DNA from: Verrucomicrobiales bacterium | Lineage (GTDB): Bacteria > Verrucomicrobiota > Verrucomicrobiia > Verrucomicrobiales > DEV007 | Reading direction: 5' to 3' | Length of the DNA: 6,567 bases | NCBI GenBank assembly: GCA_003232855.1 | Contig: QIKC01000240.1 | Coordinates: 1-6,567 of the forward strand | Part shown: piece by piece, positions 1-5,953 of the stretch | Layout: each line of letters begins with the position of its first letter | Numbering within the stretch: the first letter of the stretch is position 1 | The notes under the pieces: model-generated | The model's input: only the letters and a program-made list of their open reading frames with translations | What the model was told of the DNA's origin: nothing | Databases searched by the model: none | Program-made: the position numbers and the translations under genes

Positions 1-34
1 AACTGCCGCGACGCGAGGTGGCAATGGGAGTCTG

Positions 35-129
35 TTAGTTGATTGGGGGATTGGGGCATTGGGAGTAGATGATTGGGAGATTTGATGATTGGGGGGGATT
101 CCAAATCAACCAATTCACCAATCAACTAA
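35..129. repeat. G-rich octamer repeat with imperfect inverted copy, downstream of fabH
   Basis: The left part is built from near-identical octamers of the form GATTGGGR, starting at 41, 49, 57 (first base C), 71 and 87, with degenerate units between them. The right part (101-129) is C-rich and, read on the minus strand, is built from related units such as TTGATTGG. Positions 35-46 and 118-129 are a perfect 12-base inverted repeat, and extending the arms to 35-63 versus 101-129 keeps 23 of 29 positions paired. The structure begins just past the fabH stop, so it may act as an end-of-transcript fold, but it has no clear U-run and is not a classical terminator. G-tracts at 45-49, 53-56, 61-63 and 75-77 could also form a quadruplex on the plus strand. 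No gene can be supported in 1-141. Confidence 0.7.
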
Positions 130-141
130 TCAACCAGCAGC

Positions 142-1155
142 TCACCAACGCACCAGCGTACTTGCCCAAGTGAGGCCGGCGCCGAAGGCGACGAGGACGA
201 CGTTGTCGCCTGACTTGATGGCGCCGGTGTGGTTGGCCTCGTCGAGGGCGATGGCGACGGCTGCGGCGGAGGTGTTGCCGTATTTGTCGAGGTTGACGAA
301 AGTTTTTTCATGAGGGATGCCCATGCGGTCGGTGATCGCCTCGATGATGCGCAGGTTGGCCTGGTGGGGGATGAGCATATCGACGTCATCGGCTTTGAGA
401 CCGGCCTGATCGAGGACGGTTTCGACAGCGCGGCGCATGGCGTTGACCGCGTACTTATAGACTTCGCGCCCCTGCATGCGGATGGTGTTGAGTTTTTGGT
501 CGACGTTGTCGGCTGTGATCGGGCAGGCGGAGCCGCCGCCGGGGACGTGCAGGATGTCTGTTTGGCGACCGTCGCTGCCGAGCGAGGAGGAGATGATTTT
601 TCGACCGGCGGTGCCGGTGTCGTCGCGTTTGAGGATCGCTGCGCCCGCGCCGTCGCCGAACAGGATGCAGGTGTTTCTGTCCTCCCAGTCGACCATGCTG
701 CTGAGTTTCTCTGCGCCGATGACGAGCGCGGTTTTACGGTGGCCGGTATTGATGAAGTGGCGGCAAATTTGGATTCCGTAGAGGAAGCCCGAGCAGGCGG
801 CCGAGATGTCGAAGCTCATGGCGTTGGTGGCGCCGATGTTCTTTTGCACGTAGCAGGCGGTGGCCGGGAAGAAGGCGTCGGGGGATACGGTGGCGACGAT
901 GATGAGGTCGATGTCCTCGGCGCTGACTCCGGCGTCTTCCATGGCGCGCTTGGCGGCTTCGGTGGCGAGGTCGCTGGTGGTCTGGCCATCGGCGGCGATG
1001 CGGCGCTCACGGATGCCGGTGCGGCTGGTGATCCACTCGTCCGAGGTATCGACCAGGACTTCGAGATCGGCGTTGGTGAGGATCTTTTCGGGCAGGTAAC
1101 TGCCGGTGCCGGCGATGGTTACCGCGCAGTCGAAGCTGTTCGTTGGATCGGGCAT
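142..1155 (-). CDS. fabH: Beta-ketoacyl-ACP synthase III (FabH)
   Basis: FabH condenses acetyl-CoA (or another short acyl-CoA) with malonyl-ACP to start each fatty-acid chain in the type II cytoplasmic pathway. The 337-residue product has the usual family length and fold signatures. The catalytic triad is visible as Cys121 in the context SAACSGF, His264 in IPHQAN and Asn294 in YGNTSAA. The substrate-entry segment SDEWITSRTGIRER lies at residues 38-51, and the C-terminal GAGLTW motif is at 326-330. The ATG at 1155 gives a normal N-terminus with a thiolase-fold first strand around residues 11-18. The gene starts 7 bases after the plsX stop, so the two are almost certainly co-transcribed. No Shine-Dalgarno sequence is visible, so translation may depend on coupling to plsX or on an unstructured leader. 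No further fab gene follows before the window edge. Confidence 0.97.
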   Translation of the reverse strand: MPDPTNSFDCAVTIAGTGSYLPEKILTNADLEVLVDTSDEWITSRTGIRERRIAADGQTTSDLATEAAKRAMEDAGVSAEDIDLIIVATVSPDAFFPATACYVQKNIGATNAMSFDISAACSGFLYGIQICRHFINTGHRKTALVIGAEKLSSMVDWEDRNTCILFGDGAGAAILKRDDTGTAGRKIISSSLGSDGRQTDILHVPGGGSACPITADNVDQKLNTIRMQGREVYKYAVNAMRRAVETVLDQAGLKADDVDMLIPHQANLRIIEAITDRMGIPHEKTFVNLDKYGNTSAAAVAIALDEANHTGAIKSGDNVVLVAFGAGLTWASTLVRW

Positions 1156-1162
1156 GGTAATG

Positions 1163-2203
1163 TTAGGTGGCGACGGTCTCTACAGACCGAGCGGATTTCG
1201 CGGCGCCTTCTGTTCTGGCGATTTCCTCGACGATGTGGGGGCCGACTCGATGCGATACGGATTCTGCGGCGACGCGGATGGCGTTCTTCATTGCCAAGGC
1301 GGAGCTTCCGCCGTGGGCGATAATGCAGATGCCGTTGGTGCCGAGCAGCGGGCTGCCGCCGTATTCTTCGTAGCTGACATTGGCCATGGCGGCCTTGAAG
1401 GCGGGTTTGACGAGCAGGGCACCGATCTTGCGCAGCGTGTTTTTTTGCATCTCGCGTTTCACCCATTTGGTGAGCGCCTTGGCTGTGGCCTCGCAGCTCT
1501 TGAGCACGACGTTGCCGGTGAAGCCGTCGCAGACGACGACGTCGAGGTGGGTTTCGAAGAGGTCGTGCCCTTCGATATTGCCGATGAAGTTGAGATTGCT
1601 GTCCTTGAGCAGGGCGAACACCTCGCGGGTGAAATCGGTGCCCTTGCCATCCTCGGTGCCGACCGACATTAGCCCGACCTTGGGCGACGTTCTGCCGAGG
1701 ACGTGCTGGGCGTAGACCGAGCCCATGATGCCGTATTGCAGAAGGTGGTGGGCCTTCGCCTCCGGGTTGGCGCCGGCGTCGATGAGATTGCAGAGGCCGT
1801 GTTCGTTAGGAAAGGGGGAGGCGATGCCGGCGCGGTCGACGCCGGGCAAGGTGCGCAGCTTGATGGTCGCCGCGGCCACGGCGGCGCCGGTATTGCCGGC
1901 ACTGACGACGGCCTCGCAAGTGCCGTTTTTGACCAAGTCGGTGGCGACACTGATCGACGAGTCTTTTTTGCGGCGGATCGCTTTGGCGGGGGACTCGTGC
2001 ATGTCCACGACCTGGGATGCATGGACGATTTCGATCTTCGCGGGCGGCAGCGACTGCGCATCGACTTCGGCTTTGAGAAGTGTCTCGTCGCCGACCAGAT
2101 AGAGCGTCTGCAGATCGGAGATGGATTCGATCGCCTGTTTGGCGCCGCCGATAGTAGTGGCCGGGGCGTGGTCGCCGCCCATGGCATCGAGTGCGATTCT
2201 CAT
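1163..2203 (-). CDS. plsX: Phosphate acyltransferase PlsX
   Basis: PlsX converts acyl-ACP and phosphate to acyl-phosphate, the donor used by the membrane acyltransferase PlsY in the first step of phosphatidic acid synthesis. It is a peripheral membrane enzyme. The 346-residue product matches the usual family length. Signatures in order are DAMGGDHAP (6-14), SAGNTGA (101-107), GNIEG (208-212), DGFTGNVVLK (226-235) and YGGSPLLGTNG (281-291), all strongly typical of PlsX. The ATG at 2203 places the first motif six residues from the N-terminus, as expected. The gene is followed closely by fabH, and is separated from upstream rpmF by 215 bases that contain a terminator, so it probably has its own promoter. 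There is no recognisable ribosome binding site before the start. Confidence 0.97.
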   Translation of the reverse strand: MRIALDAMGGDHAPATTIGGAKQAIESISDLQTLYLVGDETLLKAEVDAQSLPPAKIEIVHASQVVDMHESPAKAIRRKKDSSISVATDLVKNGTCEAVVSAGNTGAAVAAATIKLRTLPGVDRAGIASPFPNEHGLCNLIDAGANPEAKAHHLLQYGIMGSVYAQHVLGRTSPKVGLMSVGTEDGKGTDFTREVFALLKDSNLNFIGNIEGHDLFETHLDVVVCDGFTGNVVLKSCEATAKALTKWVKREMQKNTLRKIGALLVKPAFKAAMANVSYEEYGGSPLLGTNGICIIAHGGSSALAMKNAIRVAAESVSHRVGPHIVEEIARTEGAAKSARSVETVAT

Positions 2204-2257
2204 TGTGTGGTTGTCGTCGCGTCGCGTGGCCTAGGCGGTTCTGCGGGTGCGAGGCAA

Positions 2258-2286
2258 TGGTTAACGTGTTGCCCCCGGTGCGTCAA
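2258..2286 (-). promoter_or_regulatory. Candidate sigma70-type promoter for plsX-fabH
   Basis: On the minus strand a TTGACG hexamer (2286-2281, five of six bases to the -35 consensus) is followed after 17 bases by TAACCA (2263-2258), a weak -10 match. It lies between the rpmF terminator and the plsX start and would give a leader of about 45-50 bases. The placement is persuasive because something must restart transcription after the terminator, but the -10 box is poor, so this is a hypothesis. Confidence 0.35.
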
Positions 2287-2348
2287 AGGCGAATTGTTGG
2301 AAGGCGCTAGGTCGTGCGGGATCGTGCGGAGGTGGTATTCGGGGGAAC

Positions 2349-2383
2349 AAAAAACCACCCGCACAGTGCGTGCGGGTGGTTTT
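2349..2383 (-). terminator. Rho-independent terminator after rpmF
   Basis: Arms at 2351-2364 and 2370-2383 form a perfect 14-bp stem with a 5-base loop. In the minus direction the GC-rich stem ends in a run of six T residues (plus-strand A-run 2349-2354), which is a classical intrinsic terminator. It lies 36 bases past the rpmF stop. In the plus direction the stem ends in only four T residues, so it may work weakly both ways. It divides yceD-rpmF from plsX-fabH. Confidence 0.9.
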
Positions 2384-2418
2384 CGAAATGGCCGAGGCCG
2401 TCAGGGCGCTGAAAAGCG

Positions 2419-2601
2419 CTAAAATGCGTCGATATTGAGCACCTGGCGGTTGCGGTAGTAGCCGCAGGAGGGGCAGGCGATGTGCGACGGGGTGGTGCTG
2501 CCGCATTCCGGGCACTTGTTGAGCTTGGGCATACGCCAGCGGTTAGCGCCGCGGCGCATGAGAGATTTGGATTTGGATGTGCGGCTTTTTGGAACGGCCA
2601 T
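2419..2601 (-). CDS. rpmF: 50S ribosomal protein L32
   Basis: L32 is a small basic protein of the large ribosomal subunit. The 60-residue product starts with MAVPKSRTSKSKS, the hallmark N-terminus of bacterial L32, followed by a basic segment (MRRGANRW, 15-22). It carries a four-cysteine zinc ribbon: Cys30 and Cys33 (CPEC), then Cys43 and Cys46 (CPSC). This is therefore a zinc-binding, C+ type of L32 rather than a paralogue that has lost its cysteines. The ATG at 2601 is fixed by the conserved N-terminus. It lies 19 bases downstream of yceD and is followed by a strong terminator, so yceD-rpmF is probably a self-contained transcript. No Shine-Dalgarno sequence precedes the start. Confidence 0.97.
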   Translation of the reverse strand: MAVPKSRTSKSKSLMRRGANRWRMPKLNKCPECGSTTPSHIACPSCGYYRNRQVLNIDAF

Positions 2602-2620
2602 GGCAGTGGAACGGTGTCGG

Positions 2621-3121
2621 TTAGTCGAGTTTCAGGTTGTCTAAAGGCCCCCAAGTATCAGAACCGTCGTTTTCGTTCTGCTCGGGGTCGAGCGGTGCGA
2701 ACGAATTTTCGGCCTGAAAATTTCCGGCGGCGGGGCACTCACGCGTTTCTTTCGAAACATCGAGGCCACCCTGATCGCAGCGAGGGAAATTGGGGAGGGC
2801 GAGGATAATATCCTCGCGAAGGGCATCCGTCAAGTCGATCGAGAAACCGCTTTCGATGGGGACGAGAAGGGAGTGATCGGCCAGCAAGGCGCGGTGTTCG
2901 AAGGGCGACAGGCAGCGGACGCAGTGCAGCTTAAAGGTGATGGAAAAATCGCCTTGCAGCAGCAAGCTACCCGACACGATTGACGCTTCGACCTTGTAGG
3001 TAAGCGGGCTGACGGGCTGCGCGGGGTCATCAGCCGGGAGCCCACAGATGTCCTCTTCGAGGCTCCCTTGGAGTGGGGTGGTGCCGTTTTCAGGGATGGT
3101 GCGGATATCGACGATGAACAT
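2621..3121 (-). CDS. yceD: YceD/DUF177 family protein, 23S rRNA accumulation factor
   Basis: DUF177 (YceD) proteins are encoded next to rpmF across bacteria and are needed for normal 23S rRNA accumulation in organisms where they have been tested. The 166-residue product has the family core: CVRC at residues 67-70 (usual form CxRC), then DLTDALREDIILALP at 96-110 followed by Cys115 and Cys129, giving four cysteines that could bind a metal. The C-terminus has an acidic linker and a WGPLDNLK ending of the expected type. The reading frame stays open upstream to 3511, but I place the start at the ATG at 3121: the sequence MFIVDIRTIPENG resembles a family N-terminus, whereas the upstream extension is low-complexity, overlaps the divergent gene and would cover its promoter. 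The spacing to rpmF implies an operon. Confidence 0.88.
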   Translation of the reverse strand: MFIVDIRTIPENGTTPLQGSLEEDICGLPADDPAQPVSPLTYKVEASIVSGSLLLQGDFSITFKLHCVRCLSPFEHRALLADHSLLVPIESGFSIDLTDALREDIILALPNFPRCDQGGLDVSKETRECPAAGNFQAENSFAPLDPEQNENDGSDTWGPLDNLKLD

Positions 3122-3230
3122 GGCGGTTGCGGGGAGGGGTGAACCTTTTCGGAACAAAGCGAGGATTGCCGGAGAGTCGAGGTGGAATCTCTGCCACGGT
3201 GCGGCGATGGAAATGGGGGATGGGAAAGGA

Positions 3231-3259
3231 TTGAACCTTGCCCCGAGTTGGGGCATTAT
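3231..3259 (+). promoter_or_regulatory. Candidate promoter for the 3316 gene, with dyad in the spacer
   Basis: TTGAAC (3231-3236) and CATTAT (3254-3259) are separated by 17 bases, each matching four of six consensus positions. They lie in the 194-base divergent region between yceD and the membrane-protein gene. A perfect dyad, TGCCCC at 3239-3244 and GGGGCA at 3250-3255 around a 5-base centre, occupies the spacer and touches the -10 box, where a repressor or activator could act. The same -10 region reads GATAAT on the minus strand (3260-3255), but no -35 partner was found there for yceD. Confidence 0.4.
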
Positions 3260-3315
3260 CAGCGGATGAGTTCCGGTCGCGTTCCCGGGCAGGGAGGGTA
3301 TCCCGTATCGTCGCA

Positions 3316-4632
3316 ATGAGCATCTCACCATCATCGGAACCTTCTGCTGTCGACCCTTTGGGGGAGGCATTGCATCGCTTGGAGGCGTCGATCGCGGGAG
3401 CCGCATCACTTCCTGTTGCTCGTCCGAAAGGGCAACAGCCGAAATCCTTGGTGCCGGAGGGAGAAGAAGTGGGGGGCATCGCAGCCACGCCACGGTCACC
3501 GGCATTATCATCCTCTCCGCAAGCTCTCGACGCTCCCCCCGATCAAAACGGGGTTTCTCAGGCTCCTATTCCTGTTCCTGTTCCGCGGGCTCTGGGAACG
3601 GTATCTAAGGTCGAGATCAAAAGCCCGCCTAAACAACGCGTTGCCGACCTAGGTGATCCGCCCAATCCGGCGGCGCCCCTCCCGAAGACGGCTCCAGTTC
3701 GTCCGAAGGCTGCGCCGCTTCCCGTTTCGGTTCCGAGCCCTCCGGCTCGGAGCGGTGACACACTGCCGTTGAGCGAGGACGAGTTCCTACCGTATTTCGA
3801 CAATGGCGAGGCGGCGACGGTGTCGGTGCGCAAGGGCAATCGGCGCCTCGGGCGTTCGTCGTGGCAGATTTTTCTCTGGGTCACGGTGCTACAGGTGGCG
3901 GTGCTTTCTGTCGCCGCCCTGATCGCATGGCCAATGTTGAAAGGGATGTTAGCTGCGGATGCCGACCGCGACGCGGGTGTCGAGCCGTCGCCTGCGGCAG
4001 TTTCGGTCGCTGTTCCCGACGAGGAAGTGGAGGCGCTGCGCGCTGAAATCGAGGTGCTGCGGCGGCAAGTGAGCGCGACGCCGGAGAACGCCTGGAAGGA
4101 ACTCGAATTTTTGGAAGGGCGCAACAAATTGTTAGAGAGTGGCGACCGGGCGATCGAGAACGCTGACCGGGCGGCTTACGACCATCTCATCAAGCTGGCG
4201 GGTGGTGCGGAGGACGAACGCCTGCGTTCGGGAGCGGCGGCGGAAGTGCTGCGCGTCCGCTTCGCCTATTCGACCGGGCTGCGCACGGAGAGCCACACCC
4301 TGCCCGTCGGTCAATTGTTCCCGAGCCTGCGGGGCAAGAGCGAGATGGCCTTGAATACCGATCAATTGGTGAAAGTGTTGCTCGATACGGAGGTGGAATC
4401 GACGCACCGGGTCAAGGCCGCGTATCTGCTGGCCGACCGGCGTGGGGGCAAAGCGGCCGACGCGCTGGCTGCTGCGGTCGCAGAGGATATGAATTTGGAC
4501 GTGGTGCGCGAGGCGTCGATGACCTTCGGCGAGATGACCGGCTACCGCAGTTCGGATCTGCTCGATACAGGGCGGCTCGGGGCATGGTGGGAGACGAATG
4601 CGCAAAGGGTCAAGGCGGTGATCGGAGATTGA
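3316..4632 (+). CDS. Single-pass membrane protein with proline-rich N-terminal half and HEAT-like helical C-terminus, function unknown
   Basis: I do not recognise a named family for the whole 438-residue product. Residues 1-58 are mixed polar. Residues 59-153 are rich in Pro, Ala and Ser and look disordered. A basic cluster (RKGNRRLGR, about 172-180) precedes one hydrophobic helix at about 185-208, so by the positive-inside rule the N-terminal half is cytoplasmic and the rest periplasmic. A short heptad-like coiled coil with acidic, Leu and Arg residues occupies 236-252. The remainder is alpha-helical, and about 345-438 resembles paired helices of a HEAT or TPR-like repeat, with a DVVREASMTFGEM stretch typical of a repeat helix. 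The ATG at 3316 is preferred over the open extension to a TTG at 3238, because that extension would include the candidate promoter. A GGGAGGG lies 17 bases upstream, rather far for a ribosome binding site. A scaffold or envelope-assembly role is a guess. Confidence 0.8.
   Translation: MSISPSSEPSAVDPLGEALHRLEASIAGAASLPVARPKGQQPKSLVPEGEEVGGIAATPRSPALSSSPQALDAPPDQNGVSQAPIPVPVPRALGTVSKVEIKSPPKQRVADLGDPPNPAAPLPKTAPVRPKAAPLPVSVPSPPARSGDTLPLSEDEFLPYFDNGEAATVSVRKGNRRLGRSSWQIFLWVTVLQVAVLSVAALIAWPMLKGMLAADADRDAGVEPSPAAVSVAVPDEEVEALRAEIEVLRRQVSATPENAWKELEFLEGRNKLLESGDRAIENADRAAYDHLIKLAGGAEDERLRSGAAAEVLRVRFAYSTGLRTESHTLPVGQLFPSLRGKSEMALNTDQLVKVLLDTEVESTHRVKAAYLLADRRGGKAADALAAAVAEDMNLDVVREASMTFGEMTGYRSSDLLDTGRLGAWWETNAQRVKAVIGD
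3732..3751. repeat. Perfect 8-bp hairpin inside the proline-rich coding segment
   Basis: TCCGAGCC (3732-3739) and GGCTCGGA (3744-3751) form a perfect inverted repeat around a 4-base loop, within codons for the proline-rich linker of the membrane protein. There is no T-run after it, so it is not a terminator. It could be a DNA-uptake-like or small palindromic element that inserted in a tolerant linker, or chance in GC-rich DNA. Confidence 0.4.
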
Positions 4633-4682
4633 TAGCCTGATGGCCGCGATACGAGCGATGGGTTGATGAAGAGTGAAGTGGC

Positions 4683-5930
4683 ATGAACTATGATGTGATT
4701 ATAATCGGGGGAGGGCCTGCGGGATCGACTGCTGCGACGTATTTGGCGAAAGCGGGAAAGCGGGTGCTGGTCTTGGAGAAAGAGCACTTCCCGCGATTTC
4801 ATATTGGCGAATCACTGTTGCCCTACAATATGCCTATTTTCGAAGAGATGGGGGTGATGCCCGCCTTGCAATCTGCCGATTTCATGACAAAAAAAGGAGG
4901 GCGTTTTTCACTCGCCAAAGGCGGAATAGAGAACTCGATTATCTTTTCTGAGGGGGCTTTCACTGAAGTCGGCGAGGCGATCCAAGTGGAGAGATCGATT
5001 TTTGATAAAATCCTGCTCGACCATGCTCGTGACAGCGGTGCGGAGGTGTACGAGGGTTGGAGGGTAGAACGCTACAGCATCTGCGCGCAGAATGGGGTCA
5101 GCGTGACCGCCAGCAATGAGCATGAAGAAACTTTCAGTGCTTCGTTTCTGTTAGACGCCTCAGGTTTGGTCAACTTCACAGCCAATCGAGAAAAATTGCG
5201 GCAATGTTATCCGCATTTACAGAAAGTCGCGATCTATGGTCATTTCACCGGCGTAAATTTCGCCCACAGAGAGCAGCAAAAGCACGAGACACATATCGCT
5301 TGTTTTAGAGATTCTTGGATTTGGGTCATCCCTTTTAGCGAAGAGAAAGTCAGCGTCGGTTTGGTGCTTGGTCGCGAAGATTTGAGAAAATCTGATTTGA
5401 GTCCGGAAGAAATTTTCCAGCAAGCGATAGATTCGAGTCCTAGTTTAACGCAAATGATGGAAAGAGCTTCCCGTCTCGGATCTGTGCGTTCGACCAGTGA
5501 TTACTCTTATTCCAATGAGAAGCTCGTCGGGCCGCGACTGTTGCGTGTGGGTGATGCGGTGGGTTTCATCGACCCTATTTTCTCATCAGGAGTGTATTTG
5601 GCTTGTGTGACATCTCGCGATGCCGCTCGGGCGCTGGTCGAGGCATTCGATTCGAATCAAGCGCTGAGCGCGTCGATGAGGCGTTACGAAAAGCAAACCC
5701 GCAAAATTTTGAGCCGTTACCGAGAGGTGGTAGATTTGTTCTACCAGCGCTCTTTTGTGGAAATCTTACTGCAACCCAGTGGCGTGTTGCAGTGGCCTTG
5801 TGCCATCAATGCGATTTTGGCGGGACGGATCGATCTGCCTTGGGCTCTACGCTGGCGTTTCAAAACGTTTTTGTGGTTCGCTCGGGTGCACCATCGATTG
5901 GGGATCGTCAAACGCTTGAATTTCGGTTAG
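4683..5930 (+). CDS. Flavin-dependent halogenase-like FAD oxidoreductase
   Basis: The 415-residue product belongs to the FAD-dependent group that includes flavin-dependent halogenases and geranylgeranyl-reductase-like enzymes. The N-terminus is a Rossmann FAD site with GGGPAG at 9-14 and Glu32 at the end of the second strand to bind the ribose. IGESLLP is at 41-47. WIWVIP at 212-217 matches the WxWxIP halogenase signature, and FIDPIFSSG at 295-303 matches FxxPxxSxG beside the flavin, just after the second FAD motif GD (290-291). Lys70 and Lys71 in FMTKKGGRF lie where the catalytic lysine of phenol- and pyrrole-type halogenases is expected, although the usual following Trp-Gly is absent. Halogenases of this type use reduced FAD from a separate reductase, chloride or bromide, and oxygen. 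No reductase or carrier protein is in the window. The start is the ATG at 4683, directly giving the flavin motif. GC is lower than in the upstream genes. A non-halogenating oxidase or reductase is the main alternative. Confidence 0.82.
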   Translation: MNYDVIIIGGGPAGSTAATYLAKAGKRVLVLEKEHFPRFHIGESLLPYNMPIFEEMGVMPALQSADFMTKKGGRFSLAKGGIENSIIFSEGAFTEVGEAIQVERSIFDKILLDHARDSGAEVYEGWRVERYSICAQNGVSVTASNEHEETFSASFLLDASGLVNFTANREKLRQCYPHLQKVAIYGHFTGVNFAHREQQKHETHIACFRDSWIWVIPFSEEKVSVGLVLGREDLRKSDLSPEEIFQQAIDSSPSLTQMMERASRLGSVRSTSDYSYSNEKLVGPRLLRVGDAVGFIDPIFSSGVYLACVTSRDAARALVEAFDSNQALSASMRRYEKQTRKILSRYREVVDLFYQRSFVEILLQPSGVLQWPCAINAILAGRIDLPWALRWRFKTFLWFARVHHRLGIVKRLNFG

Positions 5931-5953
5931 AATGTGATGTTGATGATTTTACG

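Noticed and set aside
41..100. CRISPR array or tandem-repeat gene at the left edge
   Set aside because: Units are only eight bases with no regular spacers of 25-40 bases, so it is a simple-sequence tract and not a CRISPR array.
229..1323. Long plus-strand open frame of 364 codons antisense to fabH
   Set aside because: It is the mirror of a GC-rich coding frame, with Gly/Val/Asp-rich low-complexity translation, no family motif, and full overlap with a certain fabH.
2406..2419. Small hairpin at the rpmF stop codon as a terminator
   Set aside because: Only a 5-bp stem with no T-run in the minus direction; the 14-bp hairpin at 2351-2383 is the convincing terminator.
1703..2422. Plus-strand open frame of 239 codons antisense to plsX
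   Set aside because: It covers plsX and the terminator, is Gly/Arg-rich without motifs, and is explained by codon bias of plsX.
3238..3315. TTG start giving 26 extra residues to the membrane protein
   Set aside because: It would start inside the candidate promoter, and the Arg/Ser-rich extension has no sign of coding constraint; the ATG at 3316 is simpler.
3122..3511. N-terminal extension of yceD to 3511
   Set aside because: The extension is low-complexity, adds 130 residues not typical of DUF177, and overlaps the divergent gene and its candidate promoter.
3558..4127. Minus-strand open frame of 189 codons inside the membrane-protein gene
   Set aside because: Ser/Arg/Thr-rich shadow of the plus-strand frame with no motif; the plus frame has a clear transmembrane helix and coiled coil.
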